From Spirogloea muscicola (lineage: Eukaryota; Streptophyta; Zygnematophyceae; Spirogloeales; Spirogloeaceae), in the NCBI GenBank assembly GCA_009602725.1, contig WELB01000248.1, positions 1-24,331 of the forward strand: DNA of 24,331 bases, in the 5' to 3' direction. The notes beneath the pieces were generated by a model. It had not been told where the DNA came from. It ran no database searches and saw only the letters and a program-made list of their open reading frames with translations. Numbering within the stretch: position 1 is the first letter of the stretch; the number at the start of each line of letters is the position of its first letter. Shown here one piece after another: positions 1-10,025 of this stretch. Position numbers and translations under genes: made by a program.

Positions 1-169
1 CGCCGCCGCCGCCGCCACCTCCTCCTCCATTGCCGCTGCGGGCACAGGCGGCGACGGCGCCGGCGCCACAGCCAGCGCCAGTGTGAGCGCGTGCCACGGC
101 CAGCTCGTGATGCAGAGCACACGGAAGCGGCCTCGGCCAGGATGCTGCAGTGGAGGCGCTGCGGCAGAG
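1..169 (+). CDS. possible coding exon, 5'-partial, low-complexity
   Basis: One frame starting at base 2 stays open across the segment and encodes an Ala/Ser/Gly/Thr-rich stretch followed by a basic patch (T-R-K-R-P-R-P-G-C-C). It ends at a good splice donor, GAG|GTGAGC, at 169/170. Such Ala/Gly-rich linkers are common in GC-rich algal proteins. No domain is visible and I do not recognise the gene. A downstream segment with a plausible acceptor (ttgcacag|G, about 498) and an open frame to a stop at 640-642 could be a later exon, but the phases do not join directly. The call rests on frame openness and one donor only. Confidence 0.25.
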
Positions 170-263
170 GTGAGCCGGTTTTACCAGAGTCAACAGATAG
201 TCTGCTTATAGGTTTGCCTCTTCAAAGGGAGAGGGCTCCACTGAACTCTGCTCAAAGTCATAT

Positions 264-420
264 AGTGGGGCTGAGTGAAGTCAATGCTTTGTAGGGTCCC
301 AGGTGGTTAACTCCACTATATTAATCCTGCCTATAGTCACTAGATGCAGCTGAGTGAAGTCACGGCTGTGTAGGCTTGCAGGTGGTTAACTCTGTTACTC
401 AGGTGCCTGCCAGAGCCCAG
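264..420. repeat. two-copy imperfect tandem repeat, 79-bp period
   Basis: The words CTGAGTGAAGTCA and AGGTGGTTAACTC recur at a fixed offset of 79 bases (271 and 350; 301 and 380), so the segment is a diverged tandem duplication. It lies in non-coding DNA, probably an intron or 3' flank of the left-end gene. Confidence 0.7.
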
Positions 421-642
421 AAGAGCAGTTGAAGTGAAATTAAGTTGAAGCTTGGAAGAGTGCTGATTTGCCTGCCATCTGGTATTCTCTTGCACAGGCG
501 GGCAGCGCATGCCACAACACTGGCTGGTAGTCGTCGCAACGTCCCTGCGCCCATCACCATTGACAGAGCATGGCCGGGCGGCCAGGGGTGTATTCAGTTC
601 CGGCAGGCCGTGAAGGTTACACCGCTGCCAGAACTGGAATAG

Positions 643-1758
643 CTGAAGGCCTGTAGTTTATGTTAGCCAATAAGCCCACAGCATACAACTTGCTGGCAAG
701 ACGAACGTCTTGTGGGTCGCCCCCTCTGCAATAGCTGCATCTCCTGTAGCACTTTGCAGAATGAAGTAATTGGAAATATGACGACTCCCCCCGATCAACA
801 TTGACTTATGGCCAGACCTTGCTGCCATGCTTCGGCGGCTTCCCACTGGACTATGATTTTCATGTTTTCTTTCTGACGTGCTGGACGAGCTTATGCACTG
901 ACGCCAACAGGCGGGCACTGCGCTGTGGCCAAAAGGACGGGCCAATGTGGCCCATGTTGTTAATTGCCAATGTGGCACAATCCAATCGTAAGCTAGCAAT
1001 ATGAGTGTTAATGTGCCCCCTCCCCCCCACTAGCCTCGTTCTCATCCTGCTATCTCTGTGTCCCACCACGTTCCCTGTCAATCTTCTCCACGGTGCTTCA
1101 CTGGCCATCTAACAATTACTCCCACTACCTCCCACTTTCAACCTGTCCCCCTTATCCCCCCTTTACACCTCTGCTTACTGCTGCTACCAGCAATCCAGAG
1201 GGCCGCCTTCCTGCCATCAGTCCATGCAACTTTACCACCTGAGCTGAGTTTGACGACGTGCTTGCCAGAATTTCATCCTGAGTCATTTGCCAGCTTAATA
1301 GTTCTCACGCTTGGCTCCCGCCGCCGCCGCCGCCGCCGCCTCCGTGACCAGTGCGGAGGATTGTTCTGGCGGTGCTGGCGGCTTCCGGTCGGGGTTGTAG
1401 ACGCTGTAGTCCCCAAATTCTCGGTGGCCGCTGCAACACAGGCACGCCTTTCTGGGCCGCTTTCAGAGTGCTCCTCCAATAGAGGCTGCTATATGAGCAG
1501 TGACAACTTGTACAAAAGCATTATGAGCTGTGACACCAGACTCGACTATACGTGATGTCGACCTTTTTTCGAGGACTGAAGATATGGAGCACATCACGTG
1601 GGCAGTCTCATCAGCAGCACTCCGCTGTGCGTTGCTCTACCAGAGATCTGTAAGCACATGATCTTGCACTGCTGACAGAGTGGTAAGATACCACGAGAAG
1701 CATGGACCAAGCTGGTGAAATAGGTGGTAAGATGAGCACGAAAGAGTACGAGCTTCAT
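643..1758. other. intergenic or 3'-flanking stretch, no gene seen
   Basis: Short open frames on both strands show no recognisable motif and no consistent exon structure. The stretch includes a (CCG)n run at 1318-1342 and a pyrimidine-rich segment at about 1015-1200. It lies just beyond the stop of the minus-strand RRP6L3-type gene, so part of it is probably that gene's 3' untranslated region. Confidence 0.5.
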
Positions 1759-4700
1759 CTAGCATTGATGTCTATGGCTTTGACCATACCTGTGCTCGAC
1801 GGCCCAGCCGGCGGGCAGGAACTGCGGGCGCACGGCTGCCACGAACGTGCTGCGCCACACCTGGGAGAAGGCTCGCAGTGCACCCTCGCCGCCCGACGCC
1901 AGCAGCACGCCCACGACGCGCCGCCCGTGCTCCGAGTGGCCCAGGGGCGCCTCCGCCTCGCGCCGAGCCGCCGCTTCTGTGCCACTGCTGTACCCAGAGC
2001 CTGGGACTCTCGCCGCCACAGCCGACGGTAGTGGCGTCTGCTGCAGGAGCTCCCTCGCCCCTTGCTTGGCTCCGCAGTTCTCCAACGGCGCTCCACTTCT
2101 GTTCTGTGTAGCACTCTCGCCTTCTTCCTGCAGCTCAAGCTGAAGGCTCTGGCCTCGACTGTCTACGCCACACAGTGATGCCAAGCCGTCCTCTCTAACA
2201 GTGATTCTGCAGTGATCTGCTTGCCCAGCCAGGCGTATGTTGCCACGCTCCGTGGAGCTAGTAAGATCGTCGTCGTCGCCTCCAGCTCCCGTGATCTGTC
2301 CTCCTTCCTGCCTCAGTGCTCCTCCTACCACTCCAGCATGTATTGCGGCTCGGTCGTCCGTCTTGCCAGCCAGCGATGCAGCCCGCCGCAGGCCTCGGAG
2401 CACCTTCGGCCGGACCCCTGCGTGCAGCAACGCCTGCTCCAGGTCGTCTTGACTTACGTCCTCCTTTCCAGTATACATCCTTAGGACCTGGCGGAGTCAA
2501 CCGTCAGGTATACGACCAACTGAGCATGAGAGAAGAGCATTATCAAGATAATACACATACACATACGGGGCCAATTGCAGGTATGACCAAAGACCAGAGA
2601 TGCAGCCAGTTAGCATATACAGTCAAGTTACACCAATTAAGCTCGGTGGAGATCGGCCTGCGTCAATTGCCCCTTGTGACATGAGGTCCAAGTCAAGCGC
2701 TCGTTTGACATGAGACGAGACTTTGAAGGGCGTGCAACATTGACTTGCTACTGTGATGACCGTCCACCCACCTCCTCGAGCTCCTGGAGCCGTGCAGGCG
2801 GCATCGACCGGCCGTGCCGGAGTAGCGCCATGGCTGACCGGCGCAGGAGCGATGGCTCCACGCCAGGCCTCCTTGACTCTGCGCCGCCTGCGCCCTCCGC
2901 CGTTATCTCCTGACTGCCCAACGGGGCGCAGATGCGGGCGGGTATGAGAGGGATGCCAAAGTCCTCGGCCACCTGGCGCTTCTGGCGCTCTGCCGCCTTG
3001 TGGGCTATCTGACAAAGCAGGTGGAACAGCAGGGCATCTTCATAACGAAGACAAAACAGCCATCGGTACTGGTATATGCTTTGGCATGTGAATAAAGCCA
3101 GGGGGTTGCAGCTAAATAGTTACTGAATACTAACATTGATGATGATTATAAGTACACAAATCGAATATTCTAGCACGGAAGCACAGTGCTGAATGCCGAG
3201 TCCCATAGAGCACAAGTGCCAGATCCAGAGCCTGGATACTTATCTCAGTGTCTTAATCGAGAATGTAAGAGCAAATTAGGGTCCAGAAGTCGAGGTCCAA
3301 GTCACCTCATGACAATCGATGCAGAGGAGCACGATGTCGTGGCTCCGGTGGCTCTTGAGGTGCTCGGGGAAGTATTGGCGGTAGCACGACGGCACCAGGC
3401 GGTAGCGCAGGTAGTGCCCAGCCTCGCCGCACCCCACGCATCGGTTGGCCTTGGACTGGATGTAAAACTCGTTCGCCGAGTCCTCTGGCCGCCCCTTGGG
3501 CTCAAACAGCAGCCGCACGCTTGGCGGCTCTTCGTCGAGGTACTCTGCAAGGCTCCTCTGCACGTACCTAAGCAATGACACGCACACTAAACACCTCAAT
3601 TTGGATAACAGGAGCAAATGCCCACGTTGCCAAGCTGATGTCATTTGGTCAGTGACAAACAATGTCTGACACTCTTGACCTTTGGAGAAGCTTTTGTATT
3701 CCCTGGGCACTTCGCTCTGGCTAAGGATGTCAAGGGGCCAAGATATTGTAGGACTGAGGCCTGCACTATGCATGAATTTTGTTGCAGGAGTCACCTTTGT
3801 GCCGAGCTAAACCGTTCCCAGTAAAGATGCCCATGCTGAATGAAATAAAGCCGTACAGGGCCACTTAGAGGTTTTGATATTGGAGGAAACCACCAAGGGG
3901 ATGACCAGCATCTTACCAATCAAGCTTTTTGCGGTCGCAGTAGCAGAGCAGCCGTCCATCGCCCGCGTAGATCCGACAATTTTGGTACACAGGGTTCTTG
4001 CACGAGAACTTGGACACGAACTGCTCCCGCATTTGCACATAGTCCTTGCGGCGCAAGGCCCGGGGGGCACCGTTGGCAACTGCCTTTGCTGCTGATGGCG
4101 TACTCAAACCCGCAATCGAATCCCCATTGAGTGATCTCGGCAGCCCACTGTTTGCAGCCGCCGAGGCTTCCTCACAGCTGTCGCCTGTCTCGCCAGCTGT
4201 ATCCAATGGTGTGTCAAGGGCGAGATGCGCAGCAACCTGCTTGCTCTGAGACTCCTCCCTGCTTCTCTTGGGCTCGCCTCTTGCCATCTGGATGAGCTGC
4301 ACGAGCGAGGACGCGTGCCTCCTCAGCACCAGCGAAGGGGTCTGCTCAGCCCAACTCAGAGCCTCGTCTAAGGGCTTCAGTCCATCATCAACGCAGTGGT
4401 CGTCTGTTCTTGCCGCAGCCAGGTCTGCGGACCGGATTGTCGAGAATAGGTCTGCTTCTGTGGCGGGCGCTGATGCTGCCACCGCCACCAGTGCCGCGTC
4501 CGAGAGAACGTGGCGGCTGCTCTCGTCCTCGGTGCGTGCCTGTGAAAGGCCGTATCTGCTTGTTAATATGGCCATGTTATGGTTAACCAATGCTTTCTGA
4601 AACATCACTCTATTGCTGTGGCTTTCAGGGCAGCTGAACAAGGCAAAGCAAGACCCAGTATCAAATAAGAATTGAGGGTTTATACTGAAACTGTGAAGTA

Positions 4701-7700
4701 TAATGGTTTCAATAAGAATGCGCATGCGACTTATTAGTAGCACCTCCTTACATGCCGAAAGGATGTCAAGACTAAGCAGCCACTCATGATAGACATGGTC
4801 CACTAAGCTTCGAAAGAATCAGGTCATGGGAGACATTCTTGTACATGGGGTTGACAGTGTCTTACGGACAAGGCAATCTCTCCAAGCGCATATCTCCCGC
4901 ACAATGATGGCCAGCCTTTCATCTGCAGCCTGACCAACAGGACAACCAAATGCTCAGCCTTAATCATAACAAACAGCAATCACTGCAAACTTCTCCGAAC
5001 TGTGACGTGCAGACAGGGCTGGTGCTTTGCATGTAGAGAACCCTTAATTCTTCACAAATACTTTACTTGCATCTGGCATTCATAGAGCTTATTACTGAGC
5101 ATCTCAGACCGAATTGCACAAAAGGAGGAAAGTCGGGGGCAGGTCAGTATTACAGGCTGGATCCACTTGACATTAATGTAACCACGATGTAACCTTGCAA
5201 TGAGCTAGGATGGGCAAATGCTCACCATTGGCTGGCTGTTGAGCTGCTTGACCTTGTAGCGGGAGAGCAGGGAGGTCGCGACCGTGGCTACCGAGAACTG
5301 CTCCTTCTTGTAGAGGCTCAGGGTGGTCAGATTGGACCTCGCTGCAGCCCTCTCATACAACCTGCATTGACTCTCCCACTCAGACGAGGAAGTCAGAGCA
5401 GAGTCTCGGTTAGTCGTATACTCGCCTCCTATTACCACTAGTTAAGTCTGCTGATTCTATTGAAGGCACTGCTAAGGGGCTCATTGGAATTTGCGGACGT
5501 TTCTTTTGTATCTTTGGGGCTCCCGGCTGACGCATCCCAGCTCCCAACTTGTTCTGCATCGAATCTCATCCCAGGCTTCACCTGCAAATACAGCTTGTAT
5601 TTTCAGGTGAAATTGCTCAGATAGTGCCTGAAGTGCTATGTTCTTCAATTCCCCAAGTTATGCCCTGCAGGGCAGAATGCCAACAAGCGTTTATGCTGCT
5701 GATGACGAACGTCACAAAGACTCCTGTCAAGAAGGCTAGGAGAGAGAGTCGCACTGGCACGTCTCGAGCCCCTATTCAATCGCTGACATTTGGGGTTCAG
5801 GGTCAAGGAGTTCCATCTAGTATCCAGACGTATGAGCTTCAGGATAAAGTCAAGGCATACATTGCAAGAGCTCCAGGGACCAGCGGCACGGAGGAGCTCG
5901 TAGCGTAGCCGCGCCGCAATGTACACGAGGAAGTGGGCGTCAACCCGAGCATACGCCAGCTGGCCGGGCGACAGCGGTCTCCTTGTCCAGTCGGACTTCT
6001 GCAGTGCACAGCCGCAGGCAGTTGAGCTGCATCAGCATTTAAAAAGCTTTTCTACCAGCAGACAGGATCCCTTGACGCCCACAGTGACATCCAGAAGTTC
6101 CAATAGCTGCGAAATGGTTTCAGGCAGGTGATTGAGACCAGGACTGTTGCTCCTTGAAGTATAAAGCCTAGAAATTTCAACAAAAAATCAGGTATTCGTG
6201 ATGCAATTTTGCAGGTGATTGGGAGAGGCCTCTGCCAAGGAGGAGCGTGCCAAAGTTGTGGATGCCAATGGAAAAAGGGCAGTTGTGTTCACATGATCGA
6301 CAATAGTGCAGGTAGCATGAGCTGATGCCATACCTGATAGCGTTTCTCTGTGTTGATGCCACAGTATTGCCGAAGGAGGAATGCTAGGGACCGCTGAGGC
6401 TTTCCCAGCACATCGCATGCCTGCCAAACAACAATTGCAACAAATTGCTTGTTCCTTTCCAAACAAGAAATGCAACAATCAGTGCAACAGGAGTCTCAGG
6501 TTGATCCGAAACGAGCTCGAAAGTTTCCCATAGGAGCAACAAGCAGGTGGCACTGCAGCGTCCATAGACACAAGAGGTATGAGCCTGTTGTTTCTGAGTA
6601 AGTCCTGCAATATGAAGTGAGAGCAATGGCATGTGGGCTTCGCATTGATGGAAGTGGGCCGCTGACCCTGGCAGTGTCAAAGAGGCTGACAACATAGATT
6701 TGGAAGTCACGCTGCAGCCACAGTACGTCATTGTCTGCTCCATGAAATACCTGCAGGCAGCAGAGCACGCCTATGGTCCTCAGCCAATCTCTATGCTAGA
6801 GATGCATAACCAGACAAACCTGCCAACACTGCAGCTCTGAGCTGTGAAGACGTCATGGAGAGACCAGTGCAATCCCAGAACTGCAACTGCAGAATCACGG
6901 TGTTCATATGGAGCACAATGGTGGAGCCCATTGATTCTGGTGCTGTGCTTTGCTTGCGCCCAACACTAGCCAACCGGGACTTCTTTCATGAACTATGAGA
7001 AGTCTAGCAATCATAAATCTGTCCTTTCCATTGGTCCTGATAGGCGCATGGATATGTACTTTGGTGATCATAGGGTCGGCGAAGATGGGCCGGAGGAGGG
7101 GAATGTCGTCATGGAGACGAATTGTGTCTACCAGAAAGTCCCAGCCTGGAATAGAAATCTGCTGATTCAGTGACAAAATGAGTACTACAAGCAATGGTGA
7201 ACACTCCTTGAATGTCATGCATTCTTGGGCAGCTACTAAGGGAGAATATCAAGCGTAGTCACTTCGAAACCACAAGCTCAAGAAGACCATCTAAAGGGCA
7301 CGAAATGAATGACGTAACAAGTGCTCACAGCTCTTGCAGCTTCCAGGATTTGACAACTCATGCTCAAATACTCAAATACTCAAATACTCAAGTACTCAAG
7401 TACTCAAGTACTTAAATGCTCAAATGCTCAAACGCTCAAACGCTCAAATGCTCAAATGCTCAATAATTTCTTTATTGACCTTGAGGAAAACAGATGGCCT
7501 TGGCAGCTGAATTTTGCACCTGGAGGAGGGCGGTGTAGCCGCGGTAGGAGTGGAGAGTGTGCTGCTCGGTGTCGACGCCGATCTCGGGCTGCCGCGCCAG
7601 CAGTACCACGAGGTCCTCGAGCCCACCGCGGTCGGCCACCCACTTGCAGGCGGTGCTGGCCAGCGGCGCCGGCGGCACGCCGCCCGGCGGCTCGGCTGGA

Positions 7701-8705
7701 CTGCAGGATGGCGGGCACGCCAGGACCCGTCGAATTACGTCTTCAAATGGGTGTTGATCTGCTCCACGGTTTGTAGATAGTGAAAAAGAGATATACTCGT
7801 TAGTGGATTGCCTAGCCTGACAGAATGTACTGTATCACGCATCATCCACCAAAGCTGAAAGCTGGCGTTAGAAGCACCTCCACCAGCAATGGCAGCAGTC
7901 CTTATGAGCGTTCTGAACTTCGTTAGATCTGTTTAGTGGTCGCTTTTGGGCTCCTTGTCAGCTTAATAAGTGCTGCAACCAATAGTCTATTTACATCCCC
8001 CCTTAAGTTGGAACCTGGTAACATCCTGCTCACAACGTAAGCGGTGCCTCCAGCAGGCAGCCCGGTCCAGAACGTCCTTGCAGGAAGCGGAGAGTCTAAT
8101 TACAGGGAGCCTCTGCTAACCTAACTCCAATACCTTAAACCCTGGTAACCCACCTCCTCACCTGAGGCGCTACTTGGTCCTCCATCGAGCTTGCGGCCTC
8201 TCCCTGACGGTAGAGCTACGCCGTAGACTCACATGTGCCTAGCCCTTTAAGGGCGAGGCCCACTGTCTGCAGGCTTAGGGTATTAGGGTTTAGGGCTTAC
8301 GGTTAGGGTTTAGGGTTAGACTTGCCCGGAGCCCCGTTAGAGGGCCTCGTGTGCAGGAAGGGACACGAGGTTACTAACGAGCTGCAGCTCTTGCGGCGGG
8401 GGTTCGACTCCGCACCTCCGCCGGCGAGGTGCCGGAATGGCGCGTCGGAGTTGTCGGCTAGCACCATCCGGAAGCAAGGCCTCGCCACCATCGCCGCCGT
8501 CTCCTCCAACGACTCGTCGTCGTTGGTCAGCCACTCTACATCCGCTTCTCCGTCTTCAGAATCACCGTCTCCGCCGCCGTCGCTGCCGTCGCGGCGCCGC
8601 TTGGCCACCGCACCGATGGTGGCCGCGGCAGCGGCGGCGGCGGCGGCCGCGAAGGTCGCCAGGCCCCNCCGCCGCCGCCGCCGCCGCCGCCGCCGCGGCG
8701 GTCAT
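1759..8705 (-). CDS. RRP6L3: RRP6-like 3 (RRP6L3/EXD2-type) 3'-5' exoribonuclease, 12 exons
   Basis: Exons in coding order: 8705-8416, 7758-7520, 7158-7060, 6750-6667, 6420-6334, 5998-5861, 5378-5226, 4929-4870, 4539-3917, 3567-3306, 3008-2772, 2487-1759. All junctions are phase-compatible and, with N8668 removed, total 3000 bases (about 999 aa). An Ala-rich hydrophobic N-terminus is followed by KRRR. The DEDDy exonuclease domain has D159 and E161 (VDTEQHT), D217 (FHGADNDVLWLQRDF), and Y282 and D286 (YARVDAH). An HRDC-like CAWRD segment, an EXD2-like module with two CxxC pairs (CVGCGE, CIDCHE) and a C-terminal block with FLPAGW follow. The domain order matches plant RRP6L3, which acts in 3'-5' RNA degradation; Arabidopsis RRP6L3 is reported to be cytoplasmic. 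All five catalytic residues are present. Least certain are exon 1, the start of exon 2, the acceptor at 5378 (ctgag), the donor at 4870 (GTCCGT), and the last codons, where CACAG|GTATGG could instead splice onward. Confidence 0.88.
7361..7464. repeat. 8-bp minisatellite, 13 units (TACTCAAA-like)
   Basis: Thirteen consecutive 8-base units alternate among TGCTCAAA, TACTCAAA, TACTCAAG and CGCTCAAA, with similar units adjacent to each other. The array sits in the intron between exons 7758-7520 and 7158-7060 of the RRP6L3-type gene. Confidence 0.9.
8117..8151 (-). repeat. degenerate telomere-like CCCTAAA-strand motifs
   Basis: The segment contains TAACCTAAC, CCTTAAACCC and GGTAACCC, each close to the C-rich strand of plant-type TTTAGGG telomeric repeats. 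It faces the G-rich array at 8275-8319 about 120 bp away, inside intron 1 of the RRP6L3-type gene. Confidence 0.4.
8275..8319 (+). repeat. interstitial telomere-like TTTAGGG repeats
   Basis: About six units matching TTAGGG or TTTAGGG occur in 45 bases, with degenerate spacers such as GCTTACGG. TTTAGGG is the common telomere unit of green algae and land plants. The array is inside intron 1 of the RRP6L3-type gene, so it is interstitial and not a chromosome end. Confidence 0.75.
8416..8705 (-). other. first coding exon of the RRP6L3-type gene, frame broken at N8668
   Basis: An ATG at 8705-8703 opens an alanine run (GCG codons). After the ambiguous base at 8668 this frame continues as an unlikely Arg-rich sequence. 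Dropping that one base moves the reading to GLATFAAAA..., then TIGAVAKRRRDGS, then an acidic stretch and ADNSDAPFRHLAGG. The exon then ends at G|GTGCGG in phase 1, exactly what the next exon (AT|C...HPFEDVIRRVL) needs. A hydrophobic N-terminal segment followed by basic residues also occurs in Arabidopsis RRP6L3 as I recall it. The assignment to this gene rests on phase, position and composition, not on conserved catalytic motifs. Confidence 0.6.
8669..8700. repeat. (CCG)n trinucleotide run next to an ambiguous base
   Basis: A run of about ten CCG units ends at the only N in the window (8668). On the minus strand it encodes the alanine run at the start of the RRP6L3-type protein. GC-only repeats of this kind are prone to sequencing and consensus errors. 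Confidence 0.9.
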
Positions 8706-10025
8706 GCCAAGCTCAACTGCTGCTCGCCCTAATTTTGCCACCGGACGACCTAAATTGCAGACCATGGGCAAACCACCACCACTTTAATCCCCAAAATTTT
8801 TCATAGTGTCGAGATTCCTGTAATCGCGGCTGTTGGAGACGAGTCATATTATAGTTGTGTGGATGCTTGCATGAGCTAATTCGAGCAGAGTTTGGCATCA
8901 AGCAACGCCTGAGCTTCTTCAATCATCGATTACCATAAATTAAACAAAGGTTGCTCGATTGCTGCCATCGTGCTTGCCCTTCTTGCTTTTATTCAACATG
9001 CTTTTATTCAACATGCAGCGCCCCCCCCCTTGGGCCAAACGTCAAAGCGTGTTGTACTCCTGTGTGAAGGGAATAAAAGCGTGATAAGTGACCAACTCTT
9101 AACAACGATAACAGTCAGAGCTCGAGGCCACTGGTTGATGGACAGTGTTTCGTAGCGTCGTAAACAAGGCCATAAGAGGAAGAGCCGTTCAGTGAACAGA
9201 TCAGAAGCGCATTGCTTCCGGTGGCTTCACCAAGGGTAAGGAAGTGCTGCATTGACTTTGGCGGATTCTTTTGATGAGCCTGCTTGACTGTGAATCATCA
9301 GATAGTACTTGAACAGACTTTAATATCCAGAACTGCCGGAGTGCCAGACGGGTCACGAGTGGCTGGCCTAAGGACATGACCTGGCAGCCGACTTAGCAGG
9401 ACACGGCTGCTTTATGTAGCTGCATCGTGATGTCACCAACAGGGTGCCAGGTGTAGGAATGAGTTGGAGGACATGATCAGTACTGACAGAATTTTACCCC
9501 ACCAAAGAAAGAATACAATCTGAAGTAATGAATTTGCATGCTAGTGTAATTCTGCAGCAGGCCTTCTTTCTTACAGTGACCCGCAAATAGTAGTTGAATG
9601 CACGTTTCATCTGCACGTCTTTCTGGTGACGCTCACAAAGCACGTTACCATATAGTAACTAGCTATCTCAGGTATCACTGTGTGAGAGATCGCACGAATT
9701 TTCCAGGTTTGAGATGAAATGTAACATATCAGATTTGTGAAGGATTCAATCTACCTTATACCTTTTGACATCATTATCATCAACATTACGAGTGAACATA
9801 GCATATTGAGGGTATAGATTTGTGATATTGTGGATTGTGGCGCTTACTAAGGGACAACACAACAGTAATGGGACAAATGAAGAGTTCGCCGACGCATTCT
9901 TTGCAAATGTGACGGGTCATTGGCCTGTTGCCAGGCCTGGCTAAGGCACCGCCAGAATACATAAGGCACATCTGCACCTATTAGGAACCCGATCAGAATC
10001 CTAAGTCATGGGCACTGAACTAGGT
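8706..10025. other. intergenic stretch, no gene seen
   Basis: It separates two minus-strand genes and should hold the promoter of the RRP6L3-type gene at the left end and the 3' untranslated region of the transferrin gene at the right end. Open frames are short and motif-free. A 15-base unit CTTTTATTCAACATG is directly duplicated at about 8986-9016. No RNA gene was recognised. Confidence 0.55.

Noticed and set aside
1058-1555. Plus-strand open frame of 165 codons
   Set aside because: Low-complexity translation including an Arg run from CCG repeats, no motif and no splice support.
8398-8412. GGGGTTCGACTCC, resembling a tRNA T-arm
   Set aside because: No acceptor stem, D-arm or anticodon arm could be placed around it, and it overlaps a probable coding exon on the other strand.
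8303-8608. Minus-strand frame beginning at 8608 as an independent small gene
   Set aside because: The codon at 8608 is GTG, not ATG, and the upstream frame stays open. The segment fits better as part of exon 1 of the RRP6L3-type gene.
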